DNA from: CAYRGG01 sp964423745
GTDB taxonomy: Bacteria > Pseudomonadota > Gammaproteobacteria > Competibacterales > Competibacteraceae
Direction of reading: 5' to 3'
Assembly (NCBI GenBank): GCA_964423745.1
Contig: CAYRGG010000024.1
Location: 1 to 55,671, forward strand
DNA: 55,671 nucleotides
The position numbers and the translations under genes were made by a program. Below the pieces are notes generated by a model, which worked only from the letters and a program-made list of their open reading frames with translations, ran no database searches and was not told the origin of the DNA. Positions 14,873 to 24,192 of the stretch are shown piece by piece (within the stretch, counting starts at the first letter, position 1; the number at the start of each line of letters is the position of its first letter).

Positions 14873-16075
14873 CTACACGCTGGCATCACTGTTGTGCGCC
14901 ACATCCTCCTCTTGGATGGCGCCATCCACAGGGTTTACAGGCGAACCGGCCCGTACCTGTTGGATGCCGCCGATGACAATACGGTCTGTTTCTGCAAGCC
15001 CATCCCGAATAACGCGCAGGTCGCCATCCTGCAATGGCCCCAGTTGCACAAAGCGCATTTCGGCTTGGTTTTCGTCATCAACCACATAGACAAACTTGCG
15101 GGATTGATCGGTGCCTATGGCCGCATCGGGCACCAGCAAGGCTTGGTATTCACCACTGCCTATGAGGCGTGCGCGACCAAACATGCCCGGTTCAATAATC
15201 CCCTGTGGATTTTCAAAAACGGCGCGGCCTTCAATGGTACCCGTTCCCTGATCCACCTCGTTATCCACAAAATCCATGTTGCCTTCATGCACAAACTCCT
15301 CTTCATCCAGCAGACGTACGTATACGGGATTCGCTTTGTCCCGGGACCCAGGGCGAGCGCCGCTATTATTCAGGCGTGTGTATTTAAGTAATTCGCTCTC
15401 GCTGGCTTCAAAATAAAAATGAATGGGATCAACGGAGACGATGGTGGTTAAAAGGGTAGCCCCGGTAGAACCGCCACTGATGAGATTACCGACGCTTACT
15501 TGATCTCGGCTTACTCGCCCACTAATGGGCGCTCTCACTTGGGTAAATTCCAGATTAAGCTTGGCCTCGTCCACAGCGGCTTTAGCCCCATCGACCTGGG
15601 CCCTGGTGGCAATCATATTCTGGCGGCGCTCTTCAAATTCTTCCTCTGAAACCGTCTGGGATTCCACCAACTGACGAAATCGATTGAATTCACTCTCCGC
15701 CCGTTTCGACTCCGCTTCAGCCTGTCTGAGATCAGCTCGGGCGCCTTCGAAGGCAATCTGGAAAGGCCGCTGGTCAATGACGAACAATACATCCCCCTTC
15801 TCAACCATCTGCCCATCTTGAAAACGAATTGCATCCAAGTAGCCATCTACCCGGGCCTGGATTTCCACCCGTTCCACGGCTTGAAACCGACCTGTATATT
15901 CATCCCAATCGACAACCGGTTTTTGTAACGGTGCCGCAACGGTTACCTGGGGAGGCGGCGGCGGGTCAGCGGCTTCTTGACTTTCACTGATACAAGCGGT
16001 TAAGAAAGGAATACAAATAAATGCTAGCCAATGCGGGCGCCACCCTTGGTAGCATCGTTTCAAGACGCTGTTCAT
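14873..16075 (-). CDS. RND efflux periplasmic adaptor, AcrA/MexA family lipoprotein
   Basis: Membrane-fusion protein linking the AcrB-type pump to the outer-membrane channel. The signal peptide ends in LTAC, giving a lipid-anchored cysteine. The lipoyl halves (VEIQARVDGYLDAIRFQDGQMVEKGDVLFVID and APISGRVSRDQVSVG) flank an alpha-hairpin rich in Glu and Arg (about residues 100-170), and beta-barrel and membrane-proximal domains follow. The ATG at 16075 has GAGAAG 7 bases upstream. A GTG at 16090 would add five residues and overlap that site, so it was rejected. It is first in the operon. Confidence 0.93.
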   Translation of the reverse strand: MNSVLKRCYQGWRPHWLAFICIPFLTACISESQEAADPPPPPQVTVAAPLQKPVVDWDEYTGRFQAVERVEIQARVDGYLDAIRFQDGQMVEKGDVLFVIDQRPFQIAFEGARADLRQAEAESKRAESEFNRFRQLVESQTVSEEEFEERRQNMIATRAQVDGAKAAVDEAKLNLEFTQVRAPISGRVSRDQVSVGNLISGGSTGATLLTTIVSVDPIHFYFEASESELLKYTRLNNSGARPGSRDKANPVYVRLLDEEEFVHEGNMDFVDNEVDQGTGTIEGRAVFENPQGIIEPGMFGRARLIGSGEYQALLVPDAAIGTDQSRKFVYVVDDENQAEMRFVQLGPLQDGDLRVIRDGLAETDRIVIGGIQQVRAGSPVNPVDGAIQEEDVAHNSDASV

Positions 16076-16328
16076 GGTGTTACTTCTCACTTAATAGGAT
16101 TTGAAGGGATTTAAAATTAATTAAATTAGACAAGGGTCACTAGATTAAGTTGATTCCCGTTCGCATTAAAAATGGTATATATAATTCTGTATAACATCTT
16201 GCGTAATCTTGCGCGATTTTATTTAAAGTGTTCGGTCTATCAGGCAACGATTTCTCCATCTACTCCTCATAACAGTACAATAGCGACAAAAACCGTTGTC
16301 TCTTGCTTGACTTGCTCAAACGGTAATC

Positions 16329-18194
16329 CTAACCCGGCACTAATCTCGTCAATAAATTTTGCCAGGATGCCTGATCAACTATCTCGCGTAAGCTCTGCTG
16401 CGTATAAAGCTCATAATAATGCCCACGTAAGGCAAGCAGCGCCTGGTGCGTACCTTGCTCGCTAATCCGTCCGTGCTCGATGACCAATATCCGGTCAGCC
16501 GCCCGGATTGTCGATAATCGGTGGGCAATCACCAAACCGATGCGCCCCTTTAATACCTGGCGGAGTCCGGCTTGAATCTGCTGTTCCGTTTCGGCGTCCA
16601 CCGAGGAGGTCGCCTCATCCAGTACCACGATCTGTGACTTGGCCAGGATAGCCCGGGCGCAGGCGATAAGCTGGCGCTGGCCACTGGACAAGCGGCCACC
16701 GCCTTCGCCCACTTGGCTGGCGTAACCCTCCGGTAATCCACTGATCATCGGGTGCGCGCCGGCCAGCTTCGCCGCTGCAATAACATCATCATCGCTGGCG
16801 CTAAGATCGCCATAGCGGATATTATCCGCGACAGTGTCACTGAACAGGTGTGGCACCTGCTGCACCATACCCAGGTTAGACTGTAACCAATGCAAACTGC
16901 GCTGCCGGTAATCGACGCCGTCAATGAGTATTTGTCCTTCAGTGGGTTCATAAAACCGGCACAGCAAGTTAACCAAAGTGCTCTTGCCACCACCGGTGGG
17001 GCCCACCAATGCAATGGTCTCACCGGCGCTGATCTTCAGGTTGATGTCCCGCAATACCGGTTCACCCGTATGATACGCAAAGCTGACCCTGCACAGCTCG
17101 ATCTGGTGGATGGTTTGCGGGTAACCGTCGTCAGCGAGTCCTGGTCCGTGGGGCCTCTGAGTTAGGGCATTGCGTACTGAGAGACTGTCCTTTACCTCAG
17201 AATCAGCGGCGATTAGCCCAAGCACCCGCTCGGCGGCCGCTTGGGCCATCTGTAACTCGGCAAACCAGGCGGCGAGTTCTTCGATGGGCTCAAAAAATTG
17301 CCGGATGTAGCTCATAAAGGCAATCAGGGTGCCGATAGTAATGCTTCCCGCAAGCACATCATAGCCGCCGCCGGCCAGCACAAACCCGGTGGCTAGACTC
17401 GCCAAGGTCAGCACACTCGGCAGGTAAAGCGCCCCCAGCCGCGCGTTACGCCGCGCCGCGCCGTAGAGACGGCCGGACAGTTGTTGAAACTCAGCAAGGT
17501 TTTGTGACTCGCGGTTAAAGACTTTGCTGGTGCGCGCCGCCGTAACGGCTTCGCTATAGGTTGCGGTGAGGCGCGAGTTGGTTTTACGTACCAAGCGTGC
17601 GCTATCCAAAATACGCACCTGAAACCAGGCGCTTAGCCAAAACAGCAGCGGCATCACGCTTAAGCTTAACAGACCTAGCCAAGGGTGTAGCACCACCATG
17701 GCAATGGCAATACCCACCATCATAGCTCCACCCCAGATGAAATCCAGCACGCCCCAAGCCAGCACTTCCGCTAAACGATCACAATCGGAGGTCATCCGCG
17801 CCAACAACCAGCCCGCGGGACGCCGGTCATAATACGCAAACGACAGCCGTTGCAGATTGGCAAACCCGGCGCGGCGAATATCGTGACTGACGTGGGTGCG
17901 GATCTTGCCACCCAGGATGATAAAAATCCATACCGAAACCACCAAGCTAAGCATTAACAACAGGTACAAACCAGCGTAATCTCGTAATGGCGCTTCATTG
18001 CCCTGTTGTGCGACGCTGTCAATCACCTGCCGCGTTAACAGGGGCACCACCACTTCTAAGGCGGCGGTCAGCACAGCGAACAACGCCAACAGCGCCACTT
18101 CGCGCCGATAAGGCCGCGCGTAGCAGAGTACTTGCCGCCAAATCTGTAGGTCAAATCGCTTTTGATAAGACACTTCTTCAAATACCTCGTTCAT
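16329..18194 (-). CDS. ABC exporter, fused membrane and ATPase domains, second subunit
   Basis: Half-transporter of 621 residues: six membrane helices (about 40-330), then the ATPase. Walker A is GPTGGGKST and Walker B is IVVLDEATSSVD with the catalytic Glu present; the signature is LSSGQRQ instead of LSGGQ. The start MNEVFEEVSYQKRFDLQ lies 4 bases after the stop of the upstream exporter gene. The longer open frame overlaps that gene and is not needed. Together they look like a heterodimeric exporter of the MdlAB or TM287/288 type, exporting lipids, drugs or peptides. The substrate is not evident. Confidence 0.92.
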   Translation of the reverse strand: MNEVFEEVSYQKRFDLQIWRQVLCYARPYRREVALLALFAVLTAALEVVVPLLTRQVIDSVAQQGNEAPLRDYAGLYLLLMLSLVVSVWIFIILGGKIRTHVSHDIRRAGFANLQRLSFAYYDRRPAGWLLARMTSDCDRLAEVLAWGVLDFIWGGAMMVGIAIAMVVLHPWLGLLSLSVMPLLFWLSAWFQVRILDSARLVRKTNSRLTATYSEAVTAARTSKVFNRESQNLAEFQQLSGRLYGAARRNARLGALYLPSVLTLASLATGFVLAGGGYDVLAGSITIGTLIAFMSYIRQFFEPIEELAAWFAELQMAQAAAERVLGLIAADSEVKDSLSVRNALTQRPHGPGLADDGYPQTIHQIELCRVSFAYHTGEPVLRDINLKISAGETIALVGPTGGGKSTLVNLLCRFYEPTEGQILIDGVDYRQRSLHWLQSNLGMVQQVPHLFSDTVADNIRYGDLSASDDDVIAAAKLAGAHPMISGLPEGYASQVGEGGGRLSSGQRQLIACARAILAKSQIVVLDEATSSVDAETEQQIQAGLRQVLKGRIGLVIAHRLSTIRAADRILVIEHGRISEQGTHQALLALRGHYYELYTQQSLREIVDQASWQNLLTRLVPG

Positions 18195-18198
18195 GATT

Positions 18199-20004
18199 TC
18201 AACCCGCTTTAACCACTTTTTGTATGTCTTTCTCGATGGTTGCATCCACGGTGCCTTGCAGCTGCCATAAACGACGGTAAGGTCCAGCCTGTTGCAGCAG
18301 TTCAGGATGGCTACCCGATTGCACCACAGAACCCTCTTGCAGCACCAAGATCCGATCGGCATGTACTATGGAAGACAACCGATGGGCGATCACTAGGGTC
18401 GTATGACGGCCGCGGCGGGCGGCCAAGGTATGCACGATGCGGGCTTCGGTGCGACTATCGATGGCGCTTAAGGCATCATCCAGAATCAAAATGGGAGCAT
18501 CTTTCAGTAACGCTCTGGCGATGGCCATACGCTGGCGCTGTCCACCTGACAGAGTAACCCCACGCTCACCTACCAACGTGTTATAACCAGCCTTGAAACT
18601 AGCAATGGCGTCATGGATACACGCGGCGGTAGTCACCTGTTCCAACGCCGGTTGATCAGCGTCGTGGCGGCCAATGCGCAAATTCCCGGCAATGCTTTTG
18701 GAATAAAGATACGGTTCTTGTAGCACCGTCCCCATTTGGGAACGCACAAAAGCGCGGGGCATATCCGCTAACTCCTGTCCATCCAGCGTTATGGAGCCTT
18801 GTTGATAATCATAAAGACGCAATAACAACTGCACGATGGTGGACTTACCCGATCCCGGTGGCCCCACCAAGGCGACGGTCTGACCAGGTTCGATGTTAAA
18901 CGAAACTTGTTTTAAAGCGGGGGTATCGCCATAGCTAAAACACACACTTTTAAAGTTGACGGCTCCCGTTAAAGGCTGCGCCGCTATTTCTGTTTGCCGG
19001 TCGGCCTCAACCGGTTCCCGCAGGATCTCCTGCAAACGCCGCGTGGCCACGGCCGCTTTACCGGTTTCAGTGAGAACTCGTCCGAGCTGACGAACCGGCC
19101 AGACCACCAAACCCAAATAGGTCAAAAAAGCGAACAAAGTGCCTACGCTCAATTCTCCAGCTTGTAGCATCGCGGCACCCATAAACAGGGTCAAACCAAT
19201 TTGAAGATAACAGAGCAAGTCAGCAGTGGACCAATACAACGCGATGAGTTGGATTAACCGCCGGTGTTGATCGCGGTGGGCAGCGTTAACCGTGGCAAAT
19301 TTCGCCTGCTCAAAATCTTGCCGGGCAAAAGCTCTCACCACCCGGATACCGGTCAGATTCTCCTGCAACACGGTGGTCATCCGGGCTTCGGCTTGATCCG
19401 TGAGCAAAAATTGGGCTTGTACCTTACGAAAAAATAAAAAAGCAAAACCCAACACGAAAGGCAGTAGCATTAACGCATAGGGAGCAAGATGCGCATCAAG
19501 CCAAAACAACAACGGCGTAACCAATACAACCAAGGCCACGGTGCGGCCAATCTCTACCACTTGGCTGAATAAAAATAATCGTAAGGTCTCTACGTCCGAG
19601 GTACAGCGTTGTACCAAATCGCCGCTATCGGCCCGGTCATGAAATGAGCTGGGCAGCCGCTGGATATGGTCATAGAGCTGATCCCGCAGCTGCCGAACTA
19701 AGGTCTCAGCGGCACCGGCCAGACATTCGTTACGCAGATATTGAAATACGCCGGCGCAGGCGGTTAACAGCACAACCACCAAAGCCACTATGGCCAATTG
19801 CAAGAGGGGGTCGAGCTGAACCCAAGTAAGCGGCAACCAATCGGGCAGCGCGGATTGATCCTTACGTATCACCCCGTCGATGGCAACCTGCACCAGCAAC
19901 GGTACGGTAAATGTCAGTGCCACTGCCAATAACATCGCCAGGACGGCATAGCTGTAACGCCCTGCCTGGCTTTTGATCAATTCCCAAAGTAAATTACGGC
20001 CCAT
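18199..20004 (-). CDS. ABC exporter, fused membrane and ATPase domains, first subunit
   Basis: Half-transporter of 601 residues with six membrane helices followed by an ATPase. Walker A is GPPGSGKST, the signature is canonical LSGGQRQ, but Walker B reads ILILDDALSAID: Asp replaces the catalytic Glu. In heterodimeric exporters one partner has exactly this degenerate site, while the other keeps Glu but has an altered signature, as seen in the downstream gene. The pair is therefore probably an obligate heterodimer. The ATG at 20004 lies about 70 bases after a terminator that ends the preceding mini-gene. Confidence 0.92.
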   Translation of the reverse strand: MGRNLLWELIKSQAGRYSYAVLAMLLAVALTFTVPLLVQVAIDGVIRKDQSALPDWLPLTWVQLDPLLQLAIVALVVVLLTACAGVFQYLRNECLAGAAETLVRQLRDQLYDHIQRLPSSFHDRADSGDLVQRCTSDVETLRLFLFSQVVEIGRTVALVVLVTPLLFWLDAHLAPYALMLLPFVLGFAFLFFRKVQAQFLLTDQAEARMTTVLQENLTGIRVVRAFARQDFEQAKFATVNAAHRDQHRRLIQLIALYWSTADLLCYLQIGLTLFMGAAMLQAGELSVGTLFAFLTYLGLVVWPVRQLGRVLTETGKAAVATRRLQEILREPVEADRQTEIAAQPLTGAVNFKSVCFSYGDTPALKQVSFNIEPGQTVALVGPPGSGKSTIVQLLLRLYDYQQGSITLDGQELADMPRAFVRSQMGTVLQEPYLYSKSIAGNLRIGRHDADQPALEQVTTAACIHDAIASFKAGYNTLVGERGVTLSGGQRQRMAIARALLKDAPILILDDALSAIDSRTEARIVHTLAARRGRHTTLVIAHRLSSIVHADRILVLQEGSVVQSGSHPELLQQAGPYRRLWQLQGTVDATIEKDIQKVVKAG

Positions 20005-20071
20005 GACTCAGTTCTCATTGCAGTGATGAAGCAGCTGAGCGGGCTATTGACAAAAAAAGAAGTATAAAGAC

Positions 20072-20105
20072 AAAAAACCCGCTCGGATTAAATGAGCGGG
20101 TTTTT
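20072..20105 (-). terminator. Intrinsic terminator (bidirectional form) after the 25-codon mini-gene
   Basis: AAAAACCCGCTC and GAGCGGGTTTTT form the stem around a 9-base loop, with A-runs and T-runs on both sides, so it can work in either direction. On the minus strand it begins about 30 bases after the stop of the small peptide. Confidence 0.9.
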
Positions 20106-20134
20106 AAGACTTGATGATGGGCAGATCCCCTAAG

Positions 20135-20212
20135 TTAGCACTCGCTCATCGGAATCATGTGATTCCAAATCCCGATTCCAATATCGGTATGTGGGTAACG
20201 AATGCTTTTCAT
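20135..20212 (-). CDS. Small peptide of 25 residues, unknown; possible precursor or signal peptide
   Basis: I do not recognise this peptide. The reading frame starts with ATG at 20212, preceded at 7 bases by a perfect AAGGAG, and ends with TAA. The peptide begins MKSIRYPHTDIGIGIWNHM and ends in SEC, with a C-terminal cysteine. A terminator follows at once, so the transcript would carry this peptide alone. The next genes on the strand are an ABC exporter pair. TDIGIG resembles TDLRIG of the PqqA precursor, but the Glu and Tyr that PQQ needs are absent. A ribosomally made modified peptide is possible but no maturation enzyme is in view. Confidence 0.55.
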   Translation of the reverse strand: MKSIRYPHTDIGIGIWNHMIPMSEC

Positions 20213-20249
20213 GAAACGTCTCCTTAGAAAGGATCTGATGCCTGGCAAA

Positions 20250-20265
20250 CGCAAGCAAACTACCA
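20250..20265 (-). promoter_or_regulatory. Weak sigma-54-like promoter before the 25-codon gene
   Basis: On the minus strand TGGTAGTTTGCTTGCG has GG and GC 10 bases apart and matches 8 of 11 consensus positions. A start at about 20239 would give a leader of 27 nt. Confidence 0.3.
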
Positions 20266-20340
20266 CGCCTTTCCTAGCAAAGCAAGTCCAGCCACAAAAG
20301 AAACATAAAAGCTTGGACTTACGCACAACTCACTTACAAG

Positions 20341-20451
20341 CAGGACTTGCGGAGCTTGTGAAAGAGGTGTCTGCGGCCTAGATGGCCGCAGTCAAGCTGG
20401 CGAAGCAGGACGTATTCATGGCGTCCTCTGGAACAAGCTGCGTAAGTCCTG
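20341..20451. repeat. 111-bp palindromic element with cloverleaf-like fold, copy B
   Basis: CAGGACTTGCGGAGCTTGT pairs with ACAAGCTGCGTAAGTCCTG, 17 of 19. Internal hairpins are GCGGCC-TAGAT-GGCCGC and AGGACG-(9)-CGTCCT. Relative to copy A at 4201 the arms differ but remain paired, which is covariation. Confidence 0.75.
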
Positions 20452-20481
20452 AAAGTGTCATGTGAAAAAAAACTAAAACGT

Positions 20482-21621
20482 CTACATAGAAAATTCGTTT
20501 ATAAAAGCTCGGTCAAGCCAATCCTTCCAACGCCAAACCCATGGGCCTTTGACGGTCAACCCTGCTTTTGATCCCACGGCATAGCGGTTACCCGTGGAGA
20601 TAAGGGTTAAATAGGTACGTTGGGGTTTGAAGGGTTTGGTAGGACGATGGTTTAAGATACACCGCAAATTTTCTGTCAATGGAGGACCTTGACGCACGGC
20701 AAAAACACCGGCTTTTGGTCGGGGATGATTGACCATATGGGCGATGTCGCCGACGGCAAAGACGCCCTCATGGGAAATACTTTGTAAATCATCGTCTACT
20801 TGGATAAATCCTCGCTCATCCAGAGCGAGTCCAGTTTCCTTCAACCAATCAGCGGCTCCTGCCTGGGTAACCCAAAAAACCTCATCCATAGCAAAGCGCT
20901 GACCTTCACTAAACAGCTCATCCTGGGCAACCCGCACAATGAGGGTATTGACAAGCACATGGATACCCCGATCAGCCAGGGTTTGACTAAAAATTTGGCG
21001 TACTTTCTTGGGGTGCGCAGGTAGAATCTTGTCGCCACCTTGGAACAGGTTAAAAGCAAGTTGTGACGGATCCCAATGGCGGGATTGATACTCAAATGTA
21101 AGCCGGTAATGTATTGCTAATAACAGTTCAACACCCCCCGCCCCACCACCCACCACGCCGATACGCAGCGGTTTTGGTGTTGCACTGATTTGCGCCAGCA
21201 ACGCCTCCCAGCGCGAGGTAAACTTAGCGATGGGTTTTACCCATGTGGTATGGGTCGCTGCACCGGGTGTTTGCTCCACAGCGGGGGTGGAACCAATATC
21301 GATGGATAACACATCATAGGCGACGGGTGGATGGGCTGCGAGATAAACAAGCCGTTTATCCAGGTCCAACCCAACGGCTTCGTCATGGATAAAACGCGCC
21401 TTGGCAAACCGAGACAAGGGGGCTAAATCAATATGGCACTGGACATGAGTGTAATGGCCCGCCACATAGCCCGGCAGCATCCCCGAGTAAGGCGTTAAGG
21501 CATCCCGACCGATGAGGGTAATCCGCACACCGGACATGGGTTTTACCCCAAAACCTTTGAGTACACTGACATGGGTGTGTCCACCGCCGAGTAGGACCAA
21601 CTCTTTAATTTCTTTTCCCAT
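20482..21621 (-). CDS. FAD-dependent pyridine nucleotide-disulfide oxidoreductase family (NDH-2/SelD-associated type)
   Basis: Flavoprotein with two Rossmann folds. The FAD motif is LVLLGGGHTHVSVL at the N-terminus, the second nucleotide motif is IGVVGGGAGGVEL near residue 155, and GVFAVGDIAHM is the C-terminal FAD contact. LIGRDALTPYSGMLPGYVAGHYT is characteristic of the subfamily found fused to or beside selenophosphate synthetase, although no selD is here. It has 379 residues from MGKEIKEL. The ATG at 21621 was preferred over a GTG at 21651 because only it begins just before the FAD motif. It is divergent from fumC with about 50 bases between. The electron acceptor is unknown. Confidence 0.83.
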   Translation of the reverse strand: MGKEIKELVLLGGGHTHVSVLKGFGVKPMSGVRITLIGRDALTPYSGMLPGYVAGHYTHVQCHIDLAPLSRFAKARFIHDEAVGLDLDKRLVYLAAHPPVAYDVLSIDIGSTPAVEQTPGAATHTTWVKPIAKFTSRWEALLAQISATPKPLRIGVVGGGAGGVELLLAIHYRLTFEYQSRHWDPSQLAFNLFQGGDKILPAHPKKVRQIFSQTLADRGIHVLVNTLIVRVAQDELFSEGQRFAMDEVFWVTQAGAADWLKETGLALDERGFIQVDDDLQSISHEGVFAVGDIAHMVNHPRPKAGVFAVRQGPPLTENLRCILNHRPTKPFKPQRTYLTLISTGNRYAVGSKAGLTVKGPWVWRWKDWLDRAFINEFSM

Positions 21622-21674
21622 CTTAAAAATACTTTGCCAATATAGTCGCACTCGTTTGCAAAGGAGACATCATC

Positions 21675-23066
21675 ATGAAGTATCGAACTGAACGTGACAG
21701 TATGGGTGAATTACAAGTGCCAGAACAGGCCCTGTATGGGGCGCAGACGCAACGGGCGGTGAATAACTTTCCTGTCAGCGGTCTGCCTATGCCGCGGGGT
21801 TTTATTCGCGCCTTGGGGTTGATCAAAGCCTGTGCGGCTCAAACCAACGAGGAACTGGCTCTATTAGATAGAAGTATTGCCCAAACCATACAGAAGTCGG
21901 CTCACGCAGTGGCAAAGGGTGACTATGATGAACACTTTCCCATCGATATCTTCCAAACCGGCTCTGGCACCAGCAGTAATATGAATGCTAACGAGGTCAT
22001 TGCCCATTTGGCCACCAAGGCCCTGGGTAAACCCGTCCATCCCAACGATCATGTGAATATGGGCCAAAGTAGCAACGATGTTATACCCACTGGGATACAC
22101 GTCAGCGCCGCTCTCAGTGTCTATGAACAGTTGCTTCCAGCCTTGTCCCAATTAATCTCAGTGATGGATAGCAAAGCTGATATCTTAAAGGATACTGTAA
22201 AAACCGGTCGCACTCATCTTATGGACGCCATGCCCATCACCCTGGGCCAGGAATTAAGCGGTTGGGCCACCCAAATTCGCCAAAACCAAGATAGATTGCA
22301 CACTACCCTAGTCCGGCTTTGCGCCCTGGCCCAGGGTGGCACCGCGGTGGGTACCGGTATCAATGCACATTCGGCTTTTGGCGAGAAGTTTGCCAAGGCC
22401 CTGAGTCAACAAACTGGACTCACCTTTAAACCTGCTGACAATTATTTCACCGCTTTGAGTAGCCAAGATGTGGCCGTGGAGTTGAGTGGACAGCTAAAAA
22501 CCACCGCCGTTAGCTTGATGAAAATCGCCAATGATTTGCGCTGGATGAACAGCGGCCCCCTGACGGGTTTGGCTGAAATTGCTCTGCCTGCGCTGCAACC
22601 GGGCAGCAGCATTATGCCCGGTAAAGTGAATCCGGTTATCCCAGAAGCCGTCGCCATGGTATGCGCCCAAGTCATGGGTAATGACACTACCATCACCATA
22701 GCCGGGCAAGCGGGTAATTTTCAACTGAATGTCATGTTGCCGGTAATCGCTTATAACCTGTTGCAGTCCATCGAGCTGCTCGCTAATAGCGCTCGGCTAC
22801 TGGGAGATCAGGCTATTGCCGGTTTTACAGTCAACCAAGAACGGTTACAACAACAATTGGGACGCAACCCTATTCTGGTAACCGCATTGAATGCAGTGAT
22901 CGGTTATGAAAAAGGGGCGCACATCGCTAAAACAGCTTATGCTCAGGGACGGCCGGTGATGGACGTGGCTCGGGAAATGACTGACCTCACGGAAGATGAA
23001 CTGGCTCGGTTATTAGATCCCGTAGGATTAACTCAGGGAGGTATTGGGTCATCAAATACCGGCTAG
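21675..23066 (+). CDS. fumC: Fumarate hydratase class II
   Basis: Interconverts fumarate and malate in the TCA cycle; iron-free, oxygen-stable class. The signature GSSIMPGKVNPV is present, with TGSGTSSNMNANEV, NMGQSSNDVIPT and KTGRTHLMDAMP forming the substrate sites. The length of 463 residues is standard. AAGGAG lies 9 bases before the ATG. It is transcribed away from the flavoprotein gene and convergent with mltG, the space between the two holding a REP-like palindrome that could act on both messages. Confidence 0.96.
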   Translation: MKYRTERDSMGELQVPEQALYGAQTQRAVNNFPVSGLPMPRGFIRALGLIKACAAQTNEELALLDRSIAQTIQKSAHAVAKGDYDEHFPIDIFQTGSGTSSNMNANEVIAHLATKALGKPVHPNDHVNMGQSSNDVIPTGIHVSAALSVYEQLLPALSQLISVMDSKADILKDTVKTGRTHLMDAMPITLGQELSGWATQIRQNQDRLHTTLVRLCALAQGGTAVGTGINAHSAFGEKFAKALSQQTGLTFKPADNYFTALSSQDVAVELSGQLKTTAVSLMKIANDLRWMNSGPLTGLAEIALPALQPGSSIMPGKVNPVIPEAVAMVCAQVMGNDTTITIAGQAGNFQLNVMLPVIAYNLLQSIELLANSARLLGDQAIAGFTVNQERLQQQLGRNPILVTALNAVIGYEKGAHIAKTAYAQGRPVMDVAREMTDLTEDELARLLDPVGLTQGGIGSSNTG

Positions 23067-23115
23067 ACTCGTGTTTCCTAGTTTTGGGACACCTCATCCG
23101 GGCTACTGACTTTCC

Positions 23116-23142
23116 GCGTGGGCAACGAGTTGCTCACCCTAC
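23116..23142. repeat. REP-like palindrome, copy 3, supplies the stop codon of mltG
   Basis: GTGGGCAAC-GA-GTTGCTCAC with the CCTAC tail, the same element as at 4351 and 4411. On the minus strand its TAG (23139-23141) ends the mltG frame after CAG, exactly as at the cryptochrome gene. Confidence 0.85.
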
Positions 23143-24158
23143 TGCCCTTGGCCCAACTGGTATTTGCGGACTGCGCGATTATGTTCTCTTAGGGTGCGGG
23201 AAAATACATGACGACCGTTACCGGTGGCAACGAAGTAAAGGGCATCCCCTGGTGCAGGATTGACAGCCGCGGCAATGGCCCCTGCACCAGGAAGCGCAAT
23301 GGGGGTAGGCGGCAACCCGTTATGAACATACGTATTATAGGGCGTATCTGCCCGCAGATCAGATCTACGGATATTGCCATCAAAATCAGCCCCCATACCG
23401 TAAATAATGGTAGGATCTGCTTGCAAACGCATTCCCTTTTCCAAGCGTCGGATAAAAACCCCAGCAACCTGGGGATATTCTTCAGGTACAGCGGTTTCCT
23501 TTTCGATAATGGACGCCAAAATCAACGCTTCATAGGGGGTTTTTAGGGGCAAACCCGATGACCGTTGAGCCCATGCTTGAGCAAGCTGCTGATCGAGTTT
23601 TTTAGCGGCTCGCTTTAAAAAATCCACATCGGTGGCGCCTGCGGGAAAGTGATAGGTGTCTGGAAAAAATTGCCCTTCAGGATGTTTACCGGGCTGTCCA
23701 AGCTGGGCCATGATTTCGGCATCACTAAGGCCGTTGAGGGTGAACTCTAACTTTTCATGGTTAGCCATTGCTTCCAGCAGTTGCCGGAAGGTCCAACCTT
23801 CCAAAACCGTGAGGTTATATTGAATAACTCGCCCGGCCACCAACTTGTCCAGCAATTGGCGAGGTGTGATGCCAGAGGTAAAGCGATACTCACCAGCTTT
23901 AATACGAGGCGCCAGTCCCTGTAAACGGGCATGAATTTGCAAGTAGAGGGAAGACGTTAACAGATCCTTTGCCGCCAAGCTTTCCGCTACCCTTTTCATG
24001 GAAGCACCCCGAGGCACAGCAAAATCTATAGTAGATTCCGGTAGAGCAAGGGGTGTATCCAAAAAAGCCTGATAATCTCGATAAATGACATAGCCTGCTA
24101 GAACCATGATAAGTAATAGCGCTATGAAAAAGGTAAAAAACCAACGTACAGCTTTCAA
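23139..24158 (-). CDS. mltG: Endolytic murein transglycosylase MltG
   Basis: Inner-membrane enzyme that cuts nascent glycan chains and helps end peptidoglycan polymerisation. One N-terminal membrane helix (FFTFFIALLLIMVLAGYVIY) is followed by a LysM-like region and the YceG domain; SIIEKETAVPEEYPQVAGVF holds the catalytic glutamate. I chose TTG 24158, preceded by AAGGA, because it gives 339 residues, the E. coli length; the longer frame runs back into fabF. It lies 34 bases after fabF, as in E. coli but without pabC between. The TAG stop belongs to a REP-like palindrome. Confidence 0.92.
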   Translation of the reverse strand: MKAVRWFFTFFIALLLIMVLAGYVIYRDYQAFLDTPLALPESTIDFAVPRGASMKRVAESLAAKDLLTSSLYLQIHARLQGLAPRIKAGEYRFTSGITPRQLLDKLVAGRVIQYNLTVLEGWTFRQLLEAMANHEKLEFTLNGLSDAEIMAQLGQPGKHPEGQFFPDTYHFPAGATDVDFLKRAAKKLDQQLAQAWAQRSSGLPLKTPYEALILASIIEKETAVPEEYPQVAGVFIRRLEKGMRLQADPTIIYGMGADFDGNIRRSDLRADTPYNTYVHNGLPPTPIALPGAGAIAAAVNPAPGDALYFVATGNGRHVFSRTLREHNRAVRKYQLGQGQ

Positions 24159-24192
24159 GACATCCTTAAACGAAGTCTGATTAAAGAAGAGG

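Noticed and set aside
16076..16328. TetR-type operator before the efflux operon
   Set aside because: AT-rich with a TATATATA-like stretch, but no palindrome of suitable length was found and the -35 box is unclear.
20135..20212. PqqA precursor peptide
   Set aside because: TDIGIG resembles TDLRIG, but the essential Glu and Tyr are absent and no pqq genes are nearby.
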